A stretch of 64,000 nt of DNA from assembly GCA_029706075.1 (NCBI GenBank), contig JAINUG010000258.1:1-64000 (forward strand), written 5' to 3'. The notes beneath the pieces were generated by a model, which made no database searches, was not told the DNA's origin, and worked only from the letters and a program-made list of their open reading frames with translations. Shown piece by piece: positions 10,663 through 20,100 of this stretch. The stretch comes from Aldrovandia affinis. Lineage: Eukaryota > Chordata > Actinopteri > Notacanthiformes > Halosauridae. The first letter of the stretch is position 1. Every line of letters begins with the position of its first letter. A program made the translations under genes and the position numbers.

Positions 10663-11371
10663 TTATTGTATAACTTGTAGTTAAAGCCCGTGAATGTGAC
10701 ATCTACAACCTAACCAGCCAAGCAGAGGACGAAGAGGAGGAAGTTGTCAGAGGGAAAAGGATACCCGTTAAAAGACGACATGACGACTTTGTACCGCTTG
10801 GTATGTTTCTCAATCTAAATATGAAATGTGACACAAACTGGGCCTCACATTGTAGACATTAATGTTTTGTCATGTATTGTACTTAACAGAGTCTGATGAT
10901 GAAGAGGAGATGATGGGTATCCTTTTTTTCTATAGAATTTCTAATTCCAATGTCAAAAATAACAATCCAATGTTTAAATACGGCCATGTCTATTTCAATT
11001 TTTTCATCTTTTCCGTCCGTATAGGTGGCAAGCTGCCTGCCTTTCCTCCTGTTCCAAACAAGTTGCAGTTCACTCCACGTGAGTAAACTTATTCCATCGC
11101 ACCAACAAAATTAATATCGACTCAGGACCACGGTGGCAACATTAACAGGCTGACCATATGTTTCAGGCTCTGAAACAGACATGGTGTCCGTTGCTCAGGG
11201 GTCTCCACACCTTTCTACATCCAGTGAGTGTACATCACATTCAAACGGTCACCTTGCTTACAAATCAGTGTTGCAATCTAAGAACAATCTTGTGTTTTTC
11301 AGGCTCTCAACATTCAAGTGTAGCAGTACTTCAGCGCAGGGAAGGCGCTCGACATGAAAGCCCAGCCCTTA

Positions 11372-11530
11372 ATATATAATATATAATATATATATGCCAT
11401 TTAGCAGACGCTTTTATCCAAAGCGACTTACAGTAGTGAATGCATACATTTTCAGTATATGTGGCCCCAGTGGGGATTGAACCCACAACCTAAGCGTTGC
11501 CAACGCCATGCTCTACCAACTGAGCCACAG
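11372..11530 (-). mobile_element. tRNA-headed SINE inserted in an exon
   Basis: Read on the - strand: GGCTCAGTTGGTAGAGCATG (A box) and GGTTGTGGGTTCAATCCCC (B box), then GTAAGTCGCTTTGGATAAAA, GCGTCTGCTAAATGGC and an AT tail. The body resembles the salmonid HpaI-type SINE. It is flanked by AGCCCTTA at 11364-11371 and 11531-11538, a perfect 8-bp duplication. It lies inside a coding exon of the DUF4806 gene. Confidence 0.9.
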
Positions 11531-12420
11531 AGCCCTTACCACGTCCACACCCAGTGAGTATGTGTCACAACGGTCACATTGTTTAATAATTGATGATCTA
11601 AACCTTCTTTTCTTTTTTCTTTTCAGGCTCTCGACATGAAAGCCCAGTCCCTACCACGTCCACACCCAGTGAGTATGCATCACATTTAAACTGATCGTTT
11701 TTTGCTTGAATCAGCCATGTTAAATCTAAAAGTATTTGTTCTTCAGGAACTCAACAAGCAAGCGAGAAAACACCTAGAGGCCCTCCAAGGCATGGTTATC
11801 GCTCCAGGACCAGGTACAGTGTAAGGTTAGGGTCAGCATCAATAGTGACTGACTTCTACTGGTTGGTCTCAGTCCTTATCACTTCGCTAGAGATTTCCTA
11901 CAGTATGGGCACTGTCTGCAGGACCATTGAACTGTATTTGTATCGGAGATGTGTGATTGTCAACATCTAAGACAAGGGGCTAGTCTCTCAGTGTGACATG
12001 GTTTTGTAGTATTCTGTCTTATTAAATGGCCACTAATGTAATAGGTCCTTTGATGGATCCAGCATCACATCAAGTCATAGTGGCTCCAGACACCACCGGC
12101 ACAGCATCAAGTCCAGGTCCAGGTCCAGAAGTGGCTCGAGGCACTCTGTGAGGTCCAGGCATGATGACATGCATGACAGATCCAGGGATACCGGGCATGG
12201 TGAGTTTTCCTAAGGCCAAGTAACAAAACCTTTATAATTCAAGAAGTAGTATCGGCACAGCCTTAATTGTTAACAATATGACAGATTTAATTAATTTGGC
12301 CGTCCCTGTCTTGGAAAGTTGTTGTGGGGAAAATATCACTTGGTAACATTTTATTTTTTTCTTATTACAGGTGCTGTTGGGTACAGATATAACCGGTCCC
12401 ACCATAGTGATGGGCTGAGG

Positions 12421-12614
12421 GACACAGCCAGATCCAGACATGATGACAGGGACACGGCCAGATCCAGACACGATGACAGGGACACGGCCAGATCCAGACA
12501 CGATGACAGGGACACGGCCAGATCCAGACACGATGACAGGGACACGGCCAGATCCAGACACGATGACAGGGACACGGCCAGATCCAGACACGATGACAGG
12601 GACACGGCCAGATG
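12421..12614 (+). repeat. 30-bp coding minisatellite, about 6.5 copies
   Basis: Tandem GACACGGCCAGATCCAGACA plus CGATGACAGG, nearly identical copies, in frame, giving the decapeptide DTARSRHDDR repeatedly. It extends an RS/RD-rich linker of the DUF4806 protein. The near identity points to recent expansion. Confidence 0.95.
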
Positions 12615-13234
12615 GGTTCTTCCATTGCCGCCAGCTGGTAAGTTCTTGGCTATTTCAATGAGGATGAGGCTAGCCAAGAAAACTGGGGACACTTTTAATT
12701 TACAACTGTTACTTTTTTCAGTATTCCAGAAGAAGATCCTTACCATTCTCCTAGACATTCGCGAAGAGGTGAGGCGCATTGCCAGGGCTGAACCTGCCTC
12801 TTCTGCAAGCCATGTTGAAAGATTGGAGACGGTAGATGACTTCAGAGAGAGGAGCAACGCCTCTCTGACTCGGAAGCTTTTAATGCCCTGGTAGGCTTTA
12901 CAAGAATCTAGAACAGTATAATATAGTGTTCAGTGCACCTGCACACAATTTAAGTTCCTCTTACGTATGTCAGTGAATGTTTTCATGTACTTATTCCAAC
13001 AGGTCTTGCAATTATCCCGTGTGGGAGGAAAGGACCTCAAAGACTGTGTCCATAAAGTACTTGACAGGTATGTGTCTTTCAACATACATTAAATTAATTT
13101 TAATTCACTTTTTCAATGTCATTCCATCGCGGTTATGATTGTGTTTGTATGCATTATGTATTAGACGGATATAGGCTCTTTTAGTCTACTTTCTATGCAT
13201 TTGTTGTGTTATCTGTTCTTATGTTTGTTTTTTT

Positions 13235-13295
13235 GCTGACTGTAAGTCGCTCTGGATTAAGAGCGTCTGCTAAATGCCTAAATTGTACTTGTCTT
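13235..13295 (+). repeat. SINE/LINE tail fragment
   Basis: GTAAGTCGCTCTGGATTAAG and AGCGTCTGCTAAATGCCTAA: the shared teleost LINE/SINE 3' tail, in an intron of the DUF4806 gene. The body is lost. Confidence 0.7.
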
Positions 13296-13866
13296 TTTTT
13301 CTATTCAGGCTCTTTAGTAACGCCCTCCTGGCAAAATTCAATATGAAGGGGAAGGGCAATAAAGGAAAGCTGGCTTTGGAGAAGACTAGGTGTTTTGGAG
13401 CAGTGCAAGGTAAGCCCATATTTCATGTTGACCAAGAACAGAAATTTGTGTAAATTTAATTTACAAAATATTTCCCATGGGTAAAAAATATAATGCCAAC
13501 TGTTTACAGTTGGATATCATAACATTTTAAATGACTGCATGTGGTGGAGGTGTAGAACTATTGGATGTACAAGCAGCATGTTTTTATATCAATATGGAGA
13601 CTTGTATGACATGTTGCCTTTGCACATTTTTTTTCTTCTACTATGCAGCAGCTGTAATGAAATTTAATGCAGAAGCCACGGAGGAGGCCCTAAGGCAGCA
13701 TGCTGGTGACCACATCAAACATGCTCCTGCAAGAAGGGGAGGTGGGGGACACTCCAACACTCAGGAGAGTCCGGACTGAAAATAAAGAATTGATTTCTGT
13801 AAATCTGACTGTTTCTGCATTGTTTTTTTATTATTATTGATGAGTACATCCAGAGGTCCCCTAGAT

Positions 13867-14544
13867 CATTGTTTCTCAACCGGGGGTACGCGTACCCCTA
13901 GTGGTACGTGGGGGAATTGCAGGGGGTACTTGGAAATGTTTTTTGAAACCTCAAAATAAATATAAATTAATTGTATTTTGCAAAATAAATAAATAAATAA
14001 AATAAAAAAGAATAATGAATGTTGAAATAATATTCTATATAAGGCCATCAAAATTAAGACAACGTGTTTTTAAAATGAACCAACCGGTCCTCCATATTTG
14101 CGCCACAACTGACGTAACGTTAAAATAGGAACAAACTCAAGACGCACTCGCTCGCTGTAGCCTCGCTGTGTAAAAGAGCTAACTTAGCTAGTTTCAACCA
14201 GGTTTCAACAATAGATAGATGGCTCAAACGACCTGCTGGTGGGCCTTTGCTGGCTTTGTTTTGTAATTATTAATGATGAATCTTAAATTATAATTTTTTT
14301 ATTTATCAAAATATCTTTTGTAATTATTAATGGTGAATCTTAATAAAATGTTTTTAAAAAAATCAAAATATCTGTGTTGGCTGCTTACACGTGAGGTATA
14401 TGCCTATATATATATGTATATATAGGTATATATAGGCCTATATATGTATATATAGGCCTATATATATATTATGGGTAGGGGGTACTTGGGGATTGTTGAA
14501 AATATTTTAGTGGTACAGAGCACAAAAAAGGTTGAGAACCACTG
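13867..14544. mobile_element. hAT MITE with 8-bp target duplication
   Basis: Ends CATTGTTTCTCAACCGGGGG and AAAAGGTTGAGAACCACTG form a hAT-type inverted repeat. CCCTAGAT flanks both sides (13859-13866, 14545-14552). The interior is A/T-rich with a TATA/GGCCTATATA palindromic stretch at 14400-14475 and a repeated GGGGGTACTTGG near each end. Non-coding; inserted in the 3' end of the CACTA element. Confidence 0.88.
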
Positions 14545-14552
14545 CCCTAGAT

Positions 14553-14825
14553 GTTAAAATTGGACGTTCAGAAGACGTAAAAAAGAGACGTCATAAAAAC
14601 GTTCATTCTGTACCCTCTGGGGACTAAAATTGGACGTCTACAATGACCTCATTTGGACTAGAATCAGCCCTTATATAGACGTCTTATGGACGTTAAAATT
14701 GGACGTTTAGATGACGTTAGAAAAAGACGTCATAAAAACTTTCATTCTGCACCCCCTGGGGACAGAAATTGGACGTTCAAGAAAGACGTCTAAATGACGT
14801 AATTTAGACCACCCATTGCGCAGTG
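14553..14825. repeat. CACTA right subterminal repeats and terminus
   Basis: Two-and-a-half units of roughly 130 bp: TAAAATTGGACGTTYAG, GACGTCATAAAAACGTTCAT, ACCCYCTGGGGAC and TTGGACGTCTA, then ATTTAGACCACCCATTGCG and CAGTG at 14821-14825. The dense GACGT motifs are typical of CACTA subterminal repeats. Confidence 0.7.
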
Positions 14826-14976
14826 GGTAATGTTGCCATATATATATCAACCGGATTATTATGTACGTTCTAGCGAATTCCTACATAATTAGCCCACTGA
14901 CGGGGATATTGTTTCCTTGCCTTGCTTAATTTGCAGAACCACACACACACACACCCGCACAAGTTCTATTGCATTA

Positions 14977-15581
14977 GGGCGCATTCACACTGCGGAGCGT
15001 ATTCTGCCTGAAATCGGCGATGCGCTCCGCTTTGGATATTTTGTGAACACAGAGCTGGGACTCGCGGAGGCGCAGAGGGGCGGTGCTCGTTTTTAGTTGC
15101 CACGGGTGACCAAAATCAAACAAATTCGAATCATGGCTGTTGTGTTGTTGACATTTCGCAAAGCTAGCTAGCAAGCGAACTTCACGCCTTTATCCATTAA
15201 CGTTAACCTTATTATGATCAGTGGTATAACGTTCAGTTTATTGAAGAATGTGTGGATAATATAGCTAGCTAGTAAGCTAGCAAAAATTCATAAAGTTCTG
15301 GGTGGTCGTACACCGCCAAAATGATTTTCTCCTCCATTTTTCCCCCCAGTATGCAACGCATCAACAAACCCCCTTCGTTTTGATTGGTCACCTGGCGTGA
15401 AGTGACAGTTGATGCGCGGAGCTGATCCGCAAAAGTTGAACTATTTTCAACCTTTCGCGCAAATACGCTAGCGGAAAAATGAGCGAGCCGCGTCGCAACG
15501 GTCTATGAGCGCTCATTCCGCGTCCTCCCATAGGGAATAATGACTTTCCGCGAGCGAACGCTCCGCAGTGTGAATGCCCCC
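14977..15581. mobile_element. Harbinger-type MITE, copy 1
   Basis: Ends GGGCGCATTCACACTGCGGA and CCGCAGTGTGAATGCCCCC are inverted repeats, flanked by TTA at 14974-14976 and 15582-15584. 605 bp, no gene. The body shares most of its sequence with copy 2 next to it. Confidence 0.88.
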
Positions 15582-15584
15582 TTA

Positions 15585-16349
15585 GGGCGCATTCACACTG
15601 CGGAGCGTATTCTGCCTGAAATCGGCGATGCGCTCCGCTTTGGATATTTTGTGAACACAGAGCTGGGACTCGCGGAGGCGCAGAGGGGCGGTGCTCGTTT
15701 TTAGTTGCCACGGGTGACCAAAATCAAACAAATTCGAATCATGGCTGTTGTGTTGTTGACATTTCGCAAAGCTAGCTAGCAAGCGAACTTCACGCCTTTA
15801 TCCATAAAAAATATGTTACAAGTACTACAACACATTTAGCAAAAATATGGATTATGTTTTCCTTTAGCTAGCTACCTTACCTTACAATTCACTGGATGGA
15901 TGAATAAATAGCGTTATGCCCATAACGTTAACAATCCATTCATTAATAATATTACATTTATGGATAGCCATAACGTTAACCTTATTATGATCATACGTTC
16001 AGTTTATTGAAGAATGTGTGGATAATATAGCTAGCTAGTAAGCTAGCAAAAATTCCCGCCCGTTTTCCATAATAATTAGATTTTGGAGCAAAACTTGCTA
16101 GCGCCATCCATTTCGCTGTCATGGACGCATCAACAACCCCACTTCGTTTTGATTGGTCACCTGGCGTGAAGTGACAGTTGATGCGCGGAGCTGATCCGCA
16201 AAAGTTGAACTATTTTCAACCTTTCGCGCAAATACGCTAGCGGAAAAATGGCGAGCAGCGTCGCAGCGGTCTATGAGCGCTCATTCTGCGTCCTCCCATA
16301 GGGAATAATGACTTTCCGCGAGCGAACGCTCCGCAGTGTGAATGCCCCC
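15585..16349. mobile_element. Harbinger-type MITE, copy 2, abutting copy 1
   Basis: Same terminal repeats as copy 1, flanked by TTA at 15582-15584 (shared with copy 1) and 16350-16352. It is about 160 bp longer, with extra sequence around 15805-15960. Both copies carry AGCTAGCTAGCAAGCGAAC and TGATTGGTCACCTGGCGTGA blocks. Confidence 0.88.
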
Positions 16350-16599
16350 TTAAAGGGCAATAAGTGGATGAACTGTCTTGGAGTCATTATTTACAGCAAG
16401 CCTTGGGGGAACATAAAGAGGACATTCTGATAGATGCCCACTCCGCGATTATAACTGAGCGTAGCCAGTTAGCGAATTTGAGCCTCCGCAACAGTGTATC
16501 TGGTTAAGTTAAATCTGCTAGTGTTAAGCACTATTGGCAGCAGCTAGCTAGTTTTCAGTGCAGGAATACAACAATAGTCTACAAAATACGTTTTCCAAA

Positions 16600-17172
16600 C
16601 ATACAAATAACGTGAAATAAAATGTATTTAGTTCTTTGTTACCTTATGCAGATCTCTCCTCCTCCGTTTAGCAAAAATGAGCAATCTGCGGCACCTTTGA
16701 CTGTAGAATTGACTCGGATAATGACGAGAGGATTCGGGCATGTTGGATGCCGTGTCGCCCAAATGTTAAACTCGGACACTGAAGATGAAGAATTTGAAGG
16801 ATTTGTGGATGAGGAATAAACTGAAAAAGTGAGTGTATTGTGTTGTATTTTACGTGTTATAACTGAACAATTTTGAGAGCTTTTGTGAATACGCTAACGT
16901 TTGATTTAGCGGTATCAGACTGTGTTTTTTACGTGTTACAACTGAACAAGGTTGGTAGTTATTGTGAATACGCTCATTAACGTTTGAATAATGTTGAGAG
17001 TTATTGTGAACGCGTTTAATAAAGTTTGACTGACTGACTCATCTGACTGTTTTTTTTCCGCTTAATGCGCCTTATAGTCGGTGCGCTTTATATATGAAAA
17101 AAGATCGAAAATAGACCATTCATTGACAGTGCGCCTTATAATCCGGTGCGCCCAATAGTGCAAAAAATACGG
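16600..17172 (+). mobile_element. pogo/Tigger-type remnant, C-terminus and right end
   Basis: A short frame (16622-16819) ends LNSDTEDEEFEGF, the acidic C-terminus typical of fish pogo-like transposases. The tail 17060-17172 has GCGCCTTATAGTCGGTGCGC and GCGCCTTATAATCCGGTGCG and ends AAAAAATACGG-TA, the usual pogo end with a TA duplication. The left end and catalytic core are absent. Confidence 0.65.
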
Positions 17173-17175
17173 TAA

Positions 17176-20100
17176 GTGTTGGGGTGGTAAAAAACACATT
17201 GCAAATAAAAAATTTTTTAAACGTAACTTTATTACAAAATGTGCACTGTAGTGTACAACAGGACTTAATTAATGTCGAGTGTAAAACATTAACAAAATTA
17301 AAAATCTGATTATGCTCCAGTTTGTCGGCAGGATATCTCAAAAATGTATGAACATATTTGCACAAAAATTCATAGAAAAGTAGTTCATGGGCCAACTTAG
17401 AACTCATTGACTTTCCGCACCCACTGGCCAAAAGGGTGTGTGGCAATGGGTGTGGCCAATCACAGAAAGGCGCCTAACTTGTTTCATTGGTCTCAGAAAC
17501 AAGAACAGATGCAGCTGCTTCAGTCTCAGCAGCAGCCATGTCTCCTCAACATACCCCCCCTACCAATGAACCAGCCCTACCCCCAACTGAAGAAGCAGTT
17601 GAGCAGGCTTGCAGCATTATGTTGAATGACATGTCAGTGGACATAATTGCAGGGGGTCGGTGGGATTCTTTTTTATTATTATTAAAAAAAAGGAAAGTTA
17701 TGAAATCCTTTTCAATAATAAGATTTCAACTCTGTAATTATTTTTTTAGGAAGAGGAGAGAGACAGTGCCGGCAGCAGTACCAATGATGATGAGGATGGA
17801 GGCCCCAGAGGAAATGAGAGGGAGAAAAAAGAAAGTGACAGACAAAGTGAGGATGCTGCTGCAGATTATCTATCGGATGACCCAGGTTTGTGGCCAGAAA
17901 AAATGACTGACATGGACAGGGAAACTGTTGTCAGGAAATTGGCCACAAGAGAGGAAAACCCCCAAATGCCACAGGATTCGGAGGGAAGGCCATTTCCAGA
18001 ATACCTGAAATATACAAAGTCAGCCAATCAAAGGGAATAGGTCAAGAGGGACTGGATAATTCACAGCCCTAGTACCAATGCACTATATTGCATACCATCT
18101 GTGCTTTTATCACATGAAAAAAAAGACCTTCCCTTAGTGCACTGAATAGTCAACATGGCTATAAAATGTTGGATGTTAAGTGGCATCACATGTACAATAA
18201 ATTCCCAAGCCATGAGGAGGGGAATAAGGCACATAGGGACTGCTACTTAAAGTGGAAAAATGTGCAACAATCTGTGATGGCAGGTAGTGGCATTGACTCT
18301 CAGTTGCAGAAGCAGATTCAAGTAGAAATAGAGAAAAATTGAGCTCTCTTGCAGAGAATCCTTGATGTAACGCTGCACTTGGCAAAGGAATTTACCTTTC
18401 ATGGGTAAAACCAAAGACCTAGATGACGTCCACAATGACAATTCCCTAGGTACACTAGAGCTCTTGTCTCATTATGACCCACTGCTGAATGAGCACTTGC
18501 TAAAAATCAGGGACAAAAAAAGGAACCAGGCTGACACATTATCTGAGCTCTGACATTCAAAATGAGTTCATGTGGCAGAAGAGTTTTAAAAAGAATTCTA
18601 AAGGAAAGTGAAGATGCTATTTATTATTCCGTCATCTGTGATGCTATGCCAGACATTTCCCATACTGAGCAGAATGTTGTGCTCATAAGATATGTCAGTT
18701 ATAACAAAGAAACGGATGACTGGGAGATCAATGAACGGTTTCTGGAATTCAAGGACTTTCGCAAGAAAACAGGAAGTGAGATAGTAAACATGATAGAAAA
18801 TGTTCTTCGGGACCAAGGGATAGATATCGGAGATTGCAGAGGGCAGGGATATGACAACGGGGCAAACATGTCAGGGAAAGTCAAGGGAGTCCAAGCCCAA
18901 ATATTAAAGACAAATCCTCTGGCTACATTTTCACCTTGTGCCTCCCACGCCTTAAATCTTGTAGGTGTGCATGCTGCAGAGACAAGCACAGAACTACCAA
19001 CATTTTTTGCCAGCATCAATCGCCTTTACACACTTATTAGTTCCAGCCTAGAGCGATGGGCCATCTACAAAGAGGAAACAGGATGCTCTTTGCATCACCT
19101 CTCTGATACCCACTGGTGTGCAAGGATTGCCGCTGTTAAATCTGTAGCAAAGCACCTACCTAGTGTCATCAAGGCCCTTGATAGCATACTCATGAAATTC
19201 AATCTCACCAGTGAGGCCAGACCAGAAGCCAATGGTCTAAGGAACTACTTTGTCATTCAACGCTATTGTCCTCCTCACTGTCTGGCTTAAAGTACTGCAA
19301 TGCATTGAGGACAGGAATGTGATTCTCCAGTCAGGAAAAATCTCACTTGACACAGAGGCAGCCAATATCAGAGGGTTAAAGAATGAGATGCAGGCTCTTA
19401 GAGATGGATGGGAGGCTCTCCTGTCTGAGGCAACACTGATTGTTCTGTTCTCCACTATTGATCAACTGCTCAACACTGCCCCCACCCCTCCACAGTCCTC
19501 AACAGTTAAGTGTGAAGAACTTGTACTGTTTTCAACAACAAAATAACTTCAATCAGAGCCAGTATTACCCCTGATAGAAATAAAGCTGATTCCAGCAAAG
19601 TGTGCAATGCAACCATGGGAAGTTTCACATGTATCACATTAAGTGAACTTTGTAAAACTGTCTCCGATTGTAACTCCTCCACTTCAGACATTGATCCTGT
19701 ACCTACAGCATTTTTTAAACGGGTGTTTAATAATGTCTCAAGCCCTGTCCTGGACATCATAAATACATCCCTTAGAACTGGTATCTTCCTGATACCTTTA
19801 AAACAACAGTTGTGAAACCCTTATTAAAGAAATCCAACTTAGATAGTAATGTTCTGGCAAACTATAGACCGATATCAACCTTCCATTCATTAGTAAAAGT
19901 ACTTGAAAAGATAGTTTCAGTTCAAATAAATTCCTTTCTCAAAGAAAATAACATACTAGAAGAATATCAGTCAGGCTTCAGAAAATTTCACAGCACTGAA
20001 ACTGCTCTTACCAAAATAATTAGCGACCTCAGACTAAACTCTGAGTGAGAACAAGGTGTCTATCCTCGTTCTGTTAGATCTCAGTGCAGCATTCGACACT

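Larger units (their letters stand above)
9357..13779 (+). pseudogene. DUF4806-type partner gene of the CACTA element, multi-exon, with a frameshift
   Basis: Exons with good GT-AG borders: about 9357-9550 (MYARAVWLEDGKE, VPINWINK, IRWPN), 10681-10800, 10890-10916, 11025-11078, 11167-11222, an exon starting near 11304, 11627-11668, one ending near 11811, about 12043-12199, 12370-12637, about 12720-12890, 13003-13067, 13309-13409 and 13649-13779. The N-terminal exon matches the tryptophan-rich start of DUF4806 proteins. The middle is Arg/Ser-rich with six 10-residue repeats. The last exons form the DUF4806 core (SRVGGKDLKDCVHKVLDRL, NMKGKGNKGKLA, HAPARRGGGG). Breaks: a SINE splits the exon at 11371, and a GA-repeat slip near 12845-12855 shifts the frame ahead of the core. 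The join of the first two exons is out of phase. By position and pairing it likely plays the role of the DNA-binding partner of CACTA transposases; that is inference. Confidence 0.68.
197..14825 (+). mobile_element. Composite CACTA/EnSpm-type DNA transposon with nested insertions
   Basis: The right end (14821-14825) reads CAGTG on the + strand, so the element ends in CACTG read inward, followed by AATGGGTGGTCTAAAT and several GACGTC/GGACGT motifs. The left end near 197-240 is a diverged match: TACTGATGGTC, then TAAACATACGACGTCA and TAGACGTC, in the same order as the right end. Between them lie an open transposase gene with the DxMH motif typical of CACTA transposases and a multi-exon DUF4806-type partner gene, both on the + strand. 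CACTA elements are known to have CACTR termini, iterated subterminal motifs and two genes. The target duplication could not be confirmed because the left tip is diverged. Without the nested inserts (hAT 1070-6648, inverted-repeat element 9641-10662, SINE 11372-11530, hAT MITE 13867-14544) the core is about 6.5-7 kb. The pairing of the two ends is an inference. Confidence 0.65.

Noticed and set aside
11430-11530. A tRNA gene
   Set aside because: The A and B boxes belong to a SINE head: no complete cloverleaf, and the sequence continues into a LINE-type tail with a target duplication. The head at 29340-29435 is likewise a SINE.
12421-12614. CRISPR-like regular 30-bp repeats
   Set aside because: The copies are directly tandem with no spacers and lie in a spliced coding exon of an animal genome. 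The 40907-41165 array was rejected for the same reason.
12232-12894. Long overlapping frames on both strands across the 30-bp repeats
   Set aside because: A repeat unit divisible by three keeps all six frames open. Only the + frame that matches flanking exons and splice sites is supported.
14974-15782. Two identical 66-residue frames on the - strand
   Set aside because: They come from the shared body of the two MITE copies. No start context, conservation or domain supports coding.
17120-17446. A 108-residue - strand frame
   Set aside because: It lies in A/T-rich leader DNA between a pogo end and the hAT gene, with no recognisable domain or splice context.
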